Both the position numbers and the translations under genes were made by a program. From Vibrio bathopelagicus (lineage in GTDB: Bacteria; Pseudomonadota; Gammaproteobacteria; Enterobacterales; Vibrionaceae), in assembly GCF_014879975.1 (NCBI RefSeq), contig NZ_CP062501.1:868001-932000 (forward strand): 64,000 nt of DNA, read 5' to 3'. Shown in pieces: positions 11,606-18,817 of this stretch (position 1 is the first letter of the stretch; every line of letters starts with the position of its first letter). The notes under the pieces were generated by a model. The model did no database searches and was not told where the DNA came from. It worked only from the letters and a program-made list of their open reading frames with translations.

Positions 11606-13201
11606 ATGTCTGATTTAACCAATAGCGTGAAATCTTCAAACGTAAATGCGGGTCAAGCACACACAGCAAGCAACACAAATAAGTCTGAATCTACTTCAGA
11701 CAAATTAGGACTATCCAATCCAGCACTTTGGTACAGCGGCGGTTTTATCGCTCTGTTCGTAGCACTTGCTTTATTTGATGGCGAGCTATTATCAAGTCTA
11801 GTAAACACGGGCTTTGCATGGTCTGTAAAAGTATTCGGTCCTTATTGGCAAATGCTTCTTCTTCTGACTTTTCTTATTGGTCTTGGCCTGGCGGCAGGGC
11901 GAACAGGCAAGGTTATCCTAGGCGGCATCGCAAAACCTGAAATGGATGGCTTCCGTTGGATGGCTATCATCTTCTGTACGCTACTTGCGGGTGGCGGTGT
12001 TTTTTGGGCGGCAGCTGAGCCAATCGCGCACTATGTCAGCCCACCACCTTTGTATGGCGCACAAGAAAACGCACAGCAAGGCGCAGTGAATGCTTTATCG
12101 CAATCTTTCATGCACTGGGGTTTCCTAGCATGGGCTATTGTGGGTAGCTTAACGTCTATCGTGGTTATGCACCTTCATTACGACAAAGGCTTGCCTCTTA
12201 AACCTCGTATTTTGCTTTACCCAGTTTTGGGCGAAAGAGCACTGAAAGGCCACACCGGCGCACTGATTGATGCATGTTGTATTGTCGCAGTAGCGGCGGG
12301 CACCATTGGCCCTATCGGGTTCTTGGGCTTGCAAGTGAGCTACGCGCTTAACGAACTGTTTGGTATTCCAGATGGCTTTACGACACAGCTGATCATCATC
12401 TTGTTCGCTATCGTTCTGTACACATTGTCGGCATTAAGTGGTCTTAACCGCGGAATGCAAATGCTAAGCCGTTACAACGTAATTTTGGCGATGGCATTGA
12501 TGGTCTATATCCTGATCTTTGGCCCAACAAACTTCATCTTCAATGGCTACATCCAAGGTGTAGGCAGCATGATTGATAACTTCATCCCAATGGCGACTTA
12601 CCGTGGTGACGAAGGTTGGTTGAGCTGGTGGACAGTATTCTTCTGGGGTTGGTTCCTAGGTTACGGCCCAATGATGGCAATCTTCATCGCACGTATTTCA
12701 CGCGGTCGTAGTATTCGCCAATTGGTATCAACTATTAGCTTGATTGCACCGTTTGTTACTTGCTTCTGGTTCACGATTGTTGGCGGCTCTGGTCTTGCGT
12801 TCGAAATCGCGGATCCAGGCAGCGTAAGTAAAGCGTTCGAAGGCTTTAACTTACCAGGTGCTCTGCTAGCGGTAACTCAACAGCTACCTATGCCAATGCT
12901 TATCTCTATTTTGTTCTTGATCTTAACCACGATCTTCATTGTAACGACCGGTGACTCAATGACTTACACCATCAGTGTGGTTATCAGTGGTGAGACAGAA
13001 CCGAATGCAATTATTCGTACCTTCTGGGGTGTGATGATGGGGGTAACAGCGTTAATTCTGATTTCCTTAGGTTCCGGCGGTATTTCAGCGCTGCAATCAT
13101 TCATTGTTATCACAGCGGTACCGGTGTCCTTAATCTTGCTGCCATCACTTTGGAATGCGCCTCAAATCGCAATCAAGATGGCGAAAGAGCAGGGCCTATA
13201 A
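11606..13201 (+). CDS. BCCT-family betaine/carnitine/choline transporter
   Basis: A secondary transporter of the betaine-carnitine-choline family with about 12 membrane helices in 531 residues. The family core LSWWTVFFWGWFLGYGPMMAIFIARISRGRSIRQ (about 334-367) holds the tryptophan-rich substrate region and the arginine-rich loop. The N-terminal tail of about 40 residues is hydrophilic and Ser/Asn-rich. GGAG lies 8 bases before the ATG. BCCT proteins import quaternary ammonium or sulfonium compounds, coupled to sodium or proton entry or to exchange. The position among catabolic genes suggests nutrient uptake rather than osmoprotection. The substrate cannot be read from the sequence. Confidence 0.93.
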   Translation: MSDLTNSVKSSNVNAGQAHTASNTNKSESTSDKLGLSNPALWYSGGFIALFVALALFDGELLSSLVNTGFAWSVKVFGPYWQMLLLLTFLIGLGLAAGRTGKVILGGIAKPEMDGFRWMAIIFCTLLAGGGVFWAAAEPIAHYVSPPPLYGAQENAQQGAVNALSQSFMHWGFLAWAIVGSLTSIVVMHLHYDKGLPLKPRILLYPVLGERALKGHTGALIDACCIVAVAAGTIGPIGFLGLQVSYALNELFGIPDGFTTQLIIILFAIVLYTLSALSGLNRGMQMLSRYNVILAMALMVYILIFGPTNFIFNGYIQGVGSMIDNFIPMATYRGDEGWLSWWTVFFWGWFLGYGPMMAIFIARISRGRSIRQLVSTISLIAPFVTCFWFTIVGGSGLAFEIADPGSVSKAFEGFNLPGALLAVTQQLPMPMLISILFLILTTIFIVTTGDSMTYTISVVISGETEPNAIIRTFWGVMMGVTALILISLGSGGISALQSFIVITAVPVSLILLPSLWNAPQIAIKMAKEQGL

Positions 13202-13220
13202 CAAGTTAAAGAGAAACAAG

Positions 13221-13248
13221 GTATCAGCCTTTGAAAGAAGGCTGATAC
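13221..13248. repeat. Hairpin after the BCCT gene
   Basis: The 11-base perfect arms GTATCAGCCTT and AAGGCTGATAC have a 6-base loop and no T run. It lies 19 bases past the BCCT stop codon. It is likely an RNA stabiliser or partial terminator separating the carrier gene from the two unknown genes. Confidence 0.55.
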
Positions 13249-13469
13249 AAGATTCCGAAAGGAACAGCAAACCCGTACTGGTGAAGATACACCGAGCTGC
13301 ACGTATTTAGGTCAATCGATCTAGTTAGGACAAATAATAAGGGGTGAGTTCGCTTGCTCCTATAACGTGAAAGCTAACCAGCACACTGTAACAACGAATG
13401 CTTCAAATGATGGCAACGATCGGTTCTGAATGGCTAGCAAAATCCTATAACTATAAGGTGGTGAGCAAA

Positions 13470-15248
13470 ATGGATGCACATCGTTCTACCTACACTGAAT
13501 CAGCACTACGTGACGCAACAGTCGTCATGGCACCGGAAAGGCTAGGTGCGATGCACCAAACACGCATCAGCTTTGTAAGAACTCTGATTCGTAAAATGGC
13601 GCAGCAAGAATGGAAAGTGACTAAGCATGAGTGGCAACTAGACCCTCAAGGTTTTGGTCACGTTATCTATAAGCTAGCGACGCCAAACCATGTTTATCAT
13701 TTGGTTGTTTTTTGCGATGAAATTGCAGACGACGAACGAAATGACCGTGTAATTGCTGAAAAGTGGGACGTAACGTTTGCGCTTGTTCTTGGTGATGTGG
13801 ATGTCACCCTACTTGAAAGACTTCGTGCGAATGTACCGCTTCAAGAAGCAGGCCGTAACCCTAACAATGTGCTTGTTTTAGCGCGTGCCAACAAAAGCGT
13901 GCGTGTGTTTGAACATATCGTTAGTCACTTGGCTAAAGGTGTTCAACCAACGCCAAAAGAGCTGGCTGAAGTGGGTTACATCTTGCGAACGACAGCGGTA
14001 TACGGTAATGGCAAATTTGGCATTGCTGACTTTAAAATCTTAGAAAAAAATGAAGATTTTAATCAATCGTTTAGTGCGCAAATGTGTGCCGTTTATATGC
14101 TGCGTGAATTTAGCCTCGATTGGGTTCATTACCTAGCTGAGCAACAGGGCGGTGAACAAGCGATCACCTTGCACAGAGGATTACAACGTTACCTTGGTGT
14201 TGGTAATGCGACAGGTCTAGGCATGGCGCCATACCTTATTAACCACCCAAGTATTGTCGATCAGTGGATGACAACCCGTGAGCATGCATTGGCTGACGTG
14301 TTGGTTAATCCTACTGATGCGGCGTTGATCGAGCCATTACGTACACTAGTTAAAAAAGCGATTTGTCATTTAGAACAAGTCGTAACCATCAATGAAAAGC
14401 AGCAAGAGTTGAACAAAGCTGCCGTCACTGAGTTGAAAGCTGCAGAACAAACGTTAGATGCTACAGTCAACCGATGTGAAACATGGGGTGAATTTGTCGA
14501 GCAATCTAAGCACATGAGTATGGAAGCCCAAGAAATCCTTATCTCATGCTTGATGGAATTGTACCCAGAATTAGTGGACGCCCATCAAGAGCAAATGAAT
14601 TGTAGCGAAACGCTGTCGCTTCCTAGCGGTAAAAAAATTCAAGATCTTTTGGTTGTACTAGAAGAAAAGTATCGTTGGGCAATTACGACCGACTTTACGA
14701 AAGCAGAGAATAATTACTGGTTCTGGTATCGCTCTCAAGATAAAGAAGAGCCAAGGCTCGGTGTTCGAGGCGAAGAGCTAGGTGAAGAGCGTGAACTGCC
14801 GTTGGATATCGGCCGTCAAGCTTACCGTTTGTATCATGCTTTATTGCAGTTTGCGCCAGAGCTTTCATTGGCAGAGTTTTTGGTTAAGCAGCCACAGCAT
14901 CGTGCTATTGCACGCCGTGTGTGGACGCTAGGTAACAAGGCGATGGGCGACATTCAAATGAATGTGTTGCACCAAGATTCTCCACCAATGCACTTACTGC
15001 GTTGTAAGCTTGCTATGTTTGGCGCGACTAAGTTTGATCCTCGCTCAGACCGCTGGGTACGAGTGACGTTTTTCCAAGGCGCGCCACTGCTTGATGAAAT
15101 TCATCAGGACGAATGGGTGTTCCCACTGTTACCAAGTGAAGCTGAACTGTCTGGTTCGCAAAATATGTCTACTCACAGTACAGCTACTCACAGCACAACT
15201 GCTCACACCACAACTACGAAAGGCCAACATGGAGGTAAATCGTTATGA
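13470..15248 (+). CDS. Protein of unknown function, about 592 aa
   Basis: I do not recognise this protein. The preferred start is ATG 13470, preceded by AAGGTGG; an in-frame ATG at 13398 has no ribosome-binding site and would add 24 residues. The protein is soluble and charged with no signal peptide, so it is probably cytoplasmic. A helical, Glu/Gln-rich stretch (residues about 290-340 of the shorter form) may form a coiled coil. The C-terminus is low complexity, with repeated THST/THTT units. No catalytic motif was spotted. Its stop codon overlaps the next start (ATGA at 15245-15248), so the two products are probably made together. Context points to the same pathway as the BCCT and aldehyde dehydrogenase genes. 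Confidence 0.75.
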   Translation: MDAHRSTYTESALRDATVVMAPERLGAMHQTRISFVRTLIRKMAQQEWKVTKHEWQLDPQGFGHVIYKLATPNHVYHLVVFCDEIADDERNDRVIAEKWDVTFALVLGDVDVTLLERLRANVPLQEAGRNPNNVLVLARANKSVRVFEHIVSHLAKGVQPTPKELAEVGYILRTTAVYGNGKFGIADFKILEKNEDFNQSFSAQMCAVYMLREFSLDWVHYLAEQQGGEQAITLHRGLQRYLGVGNATGLGMAPYLINHPSIVDQWMTTREHALADVLVNPTDAALIEPLRTLVKKAICHLEQVVTINEKQQELNKAAVTELKAAEQTLDATVNRCETWGEFVEQSKHMSMEAQEILISCLMELYPELVDAHQEQMNCSETLSLPSGKKIQDLLVVLEEKYRWAITTDFTKAENNYWFWYRSQDKEEPRLGVRGEELGEERELPLDIGRQAYRLYHALLQFAPELSLAEFLVKQPQHRAIARRVWTLGNKAMGDIQMNVLHQDSPPMHLLRCKLAMFGATKFDPRSDRWVRVTFFQGAPLLDEIHQDEWVFPLLPSEAELSGSQNMSTHSTATHSTTAHTTTTKGQHGGKSL

Positions 15249-15982
15249 TCGTTTCTCACAATGAACTGGTAGCGGCCGTCAATAAAGCCTTTCTGGGTAT
15301 GCGTCGTACATGTGGTGAAGCCGATGTGATAGCGAACATGGTGGCAGATTTACAAATGGTCGGTTTGGATGGTGTTCGTCATTTTAACAATGCGAGCAAC
15401 TTTATGGGTCTTGAAGACGATTGCCCTGTAGACATTCAAGTGAGCAGCGACAATACCGTTGAAGTTGACCTGCACAAGGCGAGTTTGGCGTGCCACCTCC
15501 CCGTTGTGATGGACTACGCGATTGAAAAAATGGTCGGTAAAAAGACGCTGAAAATTGAGCTAAACAACTGCCACAACCGTTGGTTAGCGTACAGCGAGCT
15601 TGTGAAATTGGCTGCGAAAGGTATCGCATGTACCGCACGTTGGGACAATGGCTCAAACCCTAAGAGCACTTTGTATGTCCTTAACCGTGGTTGCGTTGCT
15701 CCAGAACTGTTTTTATCAGATTTGCCACTGGCATCGGACGAACATATCCACAATATGACCATCGAGCTTTCCGTCCAGGATTTCGATATCGAACGTTTGT
15801 CAGATGGCTACCAAACACACATTGAATCGGAAGCGCTTTTTAAAACTCAAGAGAAAGCGTGGAACGATGGCATTGAAGTTGATGATGGAGAGTGGGGCGC
15901 GTTGAAAGAGACCGCGACGGCAATCCTTGTTGAAAGTAGCCAACGTTCGACTCAAGGTGCAGGTGAATTAACGGCTTCGTAG
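15245..15982 (+). CDS. Protein of unknown function, 245 aa (possibly DUF3726-like)
   Basis: A soluble protein without signal peptide, translationally coupled to the preceding gene through an ATGA overlap. The N-terminus (VSHNELVAAVNKAFLGMRRTCGEADVIANMVADLQMVGLDGV) looks like a helical motif seen in DUF3726-type proteins, but this is a recollection and not a search result. That region is similar in style to the N-terminal helices of malate/lactate dehydrogenase-2 family enzymes. Five cysteines are scattered without a metal-binding pattern. It closes the cluster, since a strong terminator follows at 16062. The role is unknown. Partnership with the 592-residue protein is the best-supported statement. 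Confidence 0.75.
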   Translation: MIVSHNELVAAVNKAFLGMRRTCGEADVIANMVADLQMVGLDGVRHFNNASNFMGLEDDCPVDIQVSSDNTVEVDLHKASLACHLPVVMDYAIEKMVGKKTLKIELNNCHNRWLAYSELVKLAAKGIACTARWDNGSNPKSTLYVLNRGCVAPELFLSDLPLASDEHIHNMTIELSVQDFDIERLSDGYQTHIESEALFKTQEKAWNDGIEVDDGEWGALKETATAILVESSQRSTQGAGELTAS

Positions 15983-16336
15983 TCGCTAGATTTGATAGAA
16001 CGAATAGATTCGATAGATTAACGGCAAATAATCCAGTTAGTTTATCAACACAGATAAAACCAAAGAGCTTAACGTATCCTCACTTCGTTAAGCTCTTTTT
16101 ATTTGTTTCCCATTTTCATTCTTCCTCTCAATAGCCTCCCTTAAACCTTCTGTTTTGAAACAAGTTGTTACGCGTTTAAAGCTAATTTGGCGATTTAATG
16201 AAGTACCTTCACATTCAGGTTCAACAAACAGTTTCATTTACAAGCCACTATGCGTATCTTGCTAATTAAAGGTGCCAAAGGGTGCCGATTTTATGCGTAC
16301 CGATGACTTTAGAATCAGATAAAAAAGGAATGAAGC
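15983..16336. other. Intergenic region before the prolyl aminopeptidase gene
   Basis: This 354-base region has no gene. It holds the terminator at 16062-16101, and the promoter of the aminopeptidase gene should lie in its right half. Nothing else was recognised. Confidence 0.6.
16062..16101 (+). terminator. Rho-independent terminator of the catabolic cluster
   Basis: The 13-base arms AAAGAGCTTAACG and CGTTAAGCTCTTT have an 11-base loop and are followed by a T-rich run. It lies 80 bases after the 245-residue gene. This is a strong bidirectional-type terminator. Confidence 0.85.
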
Positions 16337-17629
16337 GTGCAAGCTAACTTTATTGATGGAACCACCCTGTATCGTCAGCACTCTTTTGAGTTGCCACTCG
16401 ATTACCAAGCAAAAGATGGACAACAGATCCAAGTCTTCGCTCGTGAACTGGTTGATCTCGCAAAAGATGCGCAAGAATTACCGTGGTTGATCTACTTTCA
16501 AGGTGGCCCGGGCTTTCCTTCTCCACGTGTTAGCGGTCAATCAGGCTGGCTAAAGCGTGCATTACAAAACTACCGTGTTCTGCTTCTTGACCAGCGCGGC
16601 ACAGGCAACAGCACGGTTATCAGCCATGAAACCTTGGCACATATGTCTCCAGATCAACAAGTAGATTACTTAACGAATTTCAGAGCGGATAACATTGTTC
16701 GTGACGCTGAAGCCATTCGTGAGCAATTCGGTGTTAAGCAATGGTCGACGATTGGTCAAAGCTTTGGTGGCTTCTGCACCTTGAGCTATTTGTCACTGTT
16801 CCCACAAAGCCTACAGTGCTGTTATGTAACGGGTGGTATTCCGTCTATCGAGCGTGAAGCAGATGATGTTTACCGTGCGACTTACAAGCGTGTCGAAGAT
16901 AAAAATAGAGCCTTCTTTGCTCAGTTCCCACAAGCACAAGCCATGTGTCGTGAGATCTCTGATTACCTGCTTAATAACGATGTGAGACTGCCAAACGGTC
17001 AGGTGTTCACAGTTGAACAATTCCAGCTAATCGGTATTAACCTTGGTGGTGGTGAAGCTAATCTCCCGATGTATTTCACATTGGAGAGTGCGTTTGTTGA
17101 AGTGAACGGTAGTAAGCAATTGAGCTACAGCTTCTTAAACCAAATGCAGCAAGAGCAGGGTTACCTTACAAATCCTATCTACGCGATTCTGCATGAGTCT
17201 ATTTACTGCCAAGGCACAGCGTCTAACTGGTCTGCACACCGTGTTCGTGAGCAGTACCCGCATTTCAACTACCAATCGGGTAGTGAGTTCTGGTTTACTG
17301 GAGAAATGGTCTACCCATGGATGTTCGACCAACTAGAAACACTGAAGCCATTGCGTGAAGCGGCGAATCTTTTGGCTGAGAAGTCGGATTGGGGCAATTT
17401 GTACAACGCAGAACAACTGAGCAAAAATACGGTTCCGATGGCGTGTGCGGTTTATGCAGACGACATGTACGTAGAGCTGGATTACAGCCGCGAAACGCTT
17501 GCCAACATTCCAAACTCTAAAGCGTGGATTACCAACGAGTATGAACACAACGGCTTGAGAGTCGATGGCGAACGAATTGTCGATAAGTTAATGACAATGG
17601 TTGATGCGTTAGAAAACCTGCCAAAATAG
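16337..17629 (+). CDS. Proline iminopeptidase-type alpha/beta hydrolase (S33)
   Basis: This is an S33 serine peptidase family member of 430 residues that should release N-terminal proline from peptides in the cytoplasm. The oxyanion motif GGPGFPSPR (about 56-64), the segment LLLDQRGTGNS (about 82-92) and the nucleophile Ser142 in GQSFGG are present. The C-terminal histidine is probably in NEYEHNGLRVDGERI. The length fits the larger prolyl-aminopeptidase subgroup rather than the short one of about 310 residues. The start is GTG 16337, with AAGGA 7 bases upstream. It has its own terminators on both sides, so it is a single-gene unit. Confidence 0.88.
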   Translation: MQANFIDGTTLYRQHSFELPLDYQAKDGQQIQVFARELVDLAKDAQELPWLIYFQGGPGFPSPRVSGQSGWLKRALQNYRVLLLDQRGTGNSTVISHETLAHMSPDQQVDYLTNFRADNIVRDAEAIREQFGVKQWSTIGQSFGGFCTLSYLSLFPQSLQCCYVTGGIPSIEREADDVYRATYKRVEDKNRAFFAQFPQAQAMCREISDYLLNNDVRLPNGQVFTVEQFQLIGINLGGGEANLPMYFTLESAFVEVNGSKQLSYSFLNQMQQEQGYLTNPIYAILHESIYCQGTASNWSAHRVREQYPHFNYQSGSEFWFTGEMVYPWMFDQLETLKPLREAANLLAEKSDWGNLYNAEQLSKNTVPMACAVYADDMYVELDYSRETLANIPNSKAWITNEYEHNGLRVDGERIVDKLMTMVDALENLPK

Positions 17630-17654
17630 TCAAACTGTCTACGTTAGAAACAAG

Positions 17655-17683
17655 AAAACGCTGCATCCGTGCAGCGTTTTTTT
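17655..17683. terminator. Bidirectional terminator after the aminopeptidase gene
   Basis: The arms ACGCTGCA and TGCAGCGT have a 4-base loop, flanked by A and T runs on the two sides. It can end the rightward aminopeptidase transcript and the leftward small gene at 17779-17961. Confidence 0.9.
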
Positions 17684-17778
17684 ATGTCATCGAACTCTGT
17701 TTTGCTCAGTATCGTATTAATAACTAAAGCGAGTAAAACAGAGAGTTTAAGAACCGGGAGGGATAGTTCCTAAATTCA

Positions 17779-17961
17779 TTAAGGTTGGATGACGATATCT
17801 TGATTTTCAGTGGTCGATAAGCTGGCGCGGTTCTGTTTGATAAGCTGAGCCGCATAAGAGGGAGTCACAGCTTGAATTTCGCCTTTTGAACGAATCGTTA
17901 ATGCTTCCCACGCATGGTCACGGTATTTGCCTGTTTGTGTATATTCAATAAGTACTCTCAT
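17779..17961 (-). CDS. Small protein of unknown function, 60 aa
   Basis: This gene has a good ribosome-binding site, GGAAGA, just before the ATG, and is followed by a shared terminator, so it looks real. The product is soluble and mixed alpha/beta, with no signal, membrane or metal motif. It reads MRVLIEYTQTGKYRDHAWEAL and is not recognised. Its neighbours are unrelated and no function is proposed. Confidence 0.6.
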   Translation of the reverse strand: MRVLIEYTQTGKYRDHAWEALTIRSKGEIQAVTPSYAAQLIKQNRASLSTTENQDIVIQP

Positions 17962-18128
17962 GATTCTTCCATCCGATGTGTGGTTAACGTGCTACTAACA
18001 TTAGCGCCATTATTGAGGTTGCACACCTGTTAAAAATGGAACATAAGATTAACCAAATGAGAATGCATGTAACTTGAAAAACAGAGCGAATTGGACTTAT
18101 CGCGAACCGTTATCAATACGGTTTGTCT

Positions 18129-18153
18129 GCTAAAAGCTAAAAGCTAAAAGCTA
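18129..18153. repeat. 7-base tandem repeat GCTAAAA
   Basis: Three perfect copies of GCTAAAA followed by GCTA. Copy number of such units can change by slippage. No gene is directly affected. Confidence 0.8.
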
Positions 18154-18222
18154 GGATAGGAGTCAGAGTTGAGTTTATGTATGAAAATCTTTGTTGTGGA
18201 AAAGCCTTTGTTGTAAGAAAAC

Positions 18223-18250
18223 AAAAAACGCTGCGAATTCGCAGCGTTTT
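18223..18250 (-). terminator. Rho-independent terminator
   Basis: The perfect palindromic stem built on ACGCTGCG and CGCAGCGT is flanked by an A run on the left and T runs on the right. It lies 44 bases past the stop of the leftward gene at 18294-18518. Confidence 0.85.
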
Positions 18251-18293
18251 AATTTTTGGTTTCCTAGAAAGAAATACTCAGTACCAAGGCGGG

Positions 18294-18518
18294 TTATTTT
18301 TTCAAACCAACAATCTTACATGCAGAAACGACCGCACTTTCAAGGTCTGTTAAACGGCCTGCACTGGCTGGTCCTAGGACATTTGAATACAAGGCTAACT
18401 GCTTCTCAAATGATAAATCTAATTGGTTGTATAGATTTTGGCGAATTTGAGCGTGCTGTTGAGGCTCTGCGCTCGATAACCCTTCCAATGTATCGTAGAT
18501 GAGAGTTGTTGTATCCAT
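18294..18518 (-). CDS. Small protein of unknown function, 74 aa
   Basis: The ATG follows AAGGG by a normal distance, and a terminator lies downstream, supporting a real gene. The product is acidic and mostly helical, with no signal peptide or membrane segment. It contains one cysteine near the C-terminus (SACKIVGLKK). The family is not recognised. It is separated from the cbb3 operon by about 300 bases carrying degenerate tandem repeats. Confidence 0.65.
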   Translation of the reverse strand: MDTTTLIYDTLEGLSSAEPQQHAQIRQNLYNQLDLSFEKQLALYSNVLGPASAGRLTDLESAVVSACKIVGLKK

Positions 18519-18691
18519 AGACGGTCCCTTAGTACATCTTTATAAAATAATGAAGATTATGCACTTAGTCACATCTTTGTTCTGCGATATCGATCTCATT
18601 ATGTGTGAATTGACTTTATTATGTAATCAGTTAGTTAAAACGTTTGGTGGGTAAAGTGTCTAGATTGGGTGTGATTAGAATATCGAAAACA

Positions 18692-18774
18692 CGGTTGTAT
18701 CAAAGCTCGTCTGTACTAAAACACAGTTGTATTGGAGACGGTTGTTTTAAAAACTGTTGTATTAAAAACAGTTG
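18692..18774. repeat. Degenerate 15-base tandem repeat
   Basis: Units beginning CAGTTGTATT, CGGTTGTTTT, CTGTTGTATT and CAGTTG start at 18724, 18739, 18754 and 18769, exactly 15 bases apart. Weaker copies start at 18692 and 18711. The consensus is about CNGTTGTATTAAAAA. It lies directly beyond the cbb3 operon terminator. Function is unknown. Confidence 0.6.
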
Positions 18775-18799
18775 AAAGGAGGCCAGAACTTGGCCTCCT
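18774..18799 (-). terminator. Terminator of the cbb3 oxidase operon
   Basis: The 9-base arms AGGAGGCCA and TGGCCTCCT with a 5-base loop lie 19 bases past the last stop codon. Read leftward, the hairpin is followed by a short T run. Confidence 0.75.
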
Positions 18800-18817
18800 G
18801 CATGGTTTGTTCGTCGA

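Larger units (their letters stand above)
17962..18293. other. Intergenic region with a simple repeat and a terminator
   Basis: There is no gene in these 332 bases. The region holds the GCTAAAA repeat at 18129-18153 and the terminator at 18223-18250. A stretch that could be translated rightward over 18191-18502 runs antisense to the 74-residue gene and through the terminator, so it is not called. Confidence 0.6.

Noticed and set aside
15402..15762. Two leftward open frames over the 245-residue gene
   Set aside because: They are antisense to a coupled gene that has clear translational linkage to its neighbour; neither has a ribosome-binding site.
18191..18502. A 103-codon rightward open frame
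   Set aside because: It runs through a strong terminator and antisense to a 74-residue gene that has a good ribosome-binding site.
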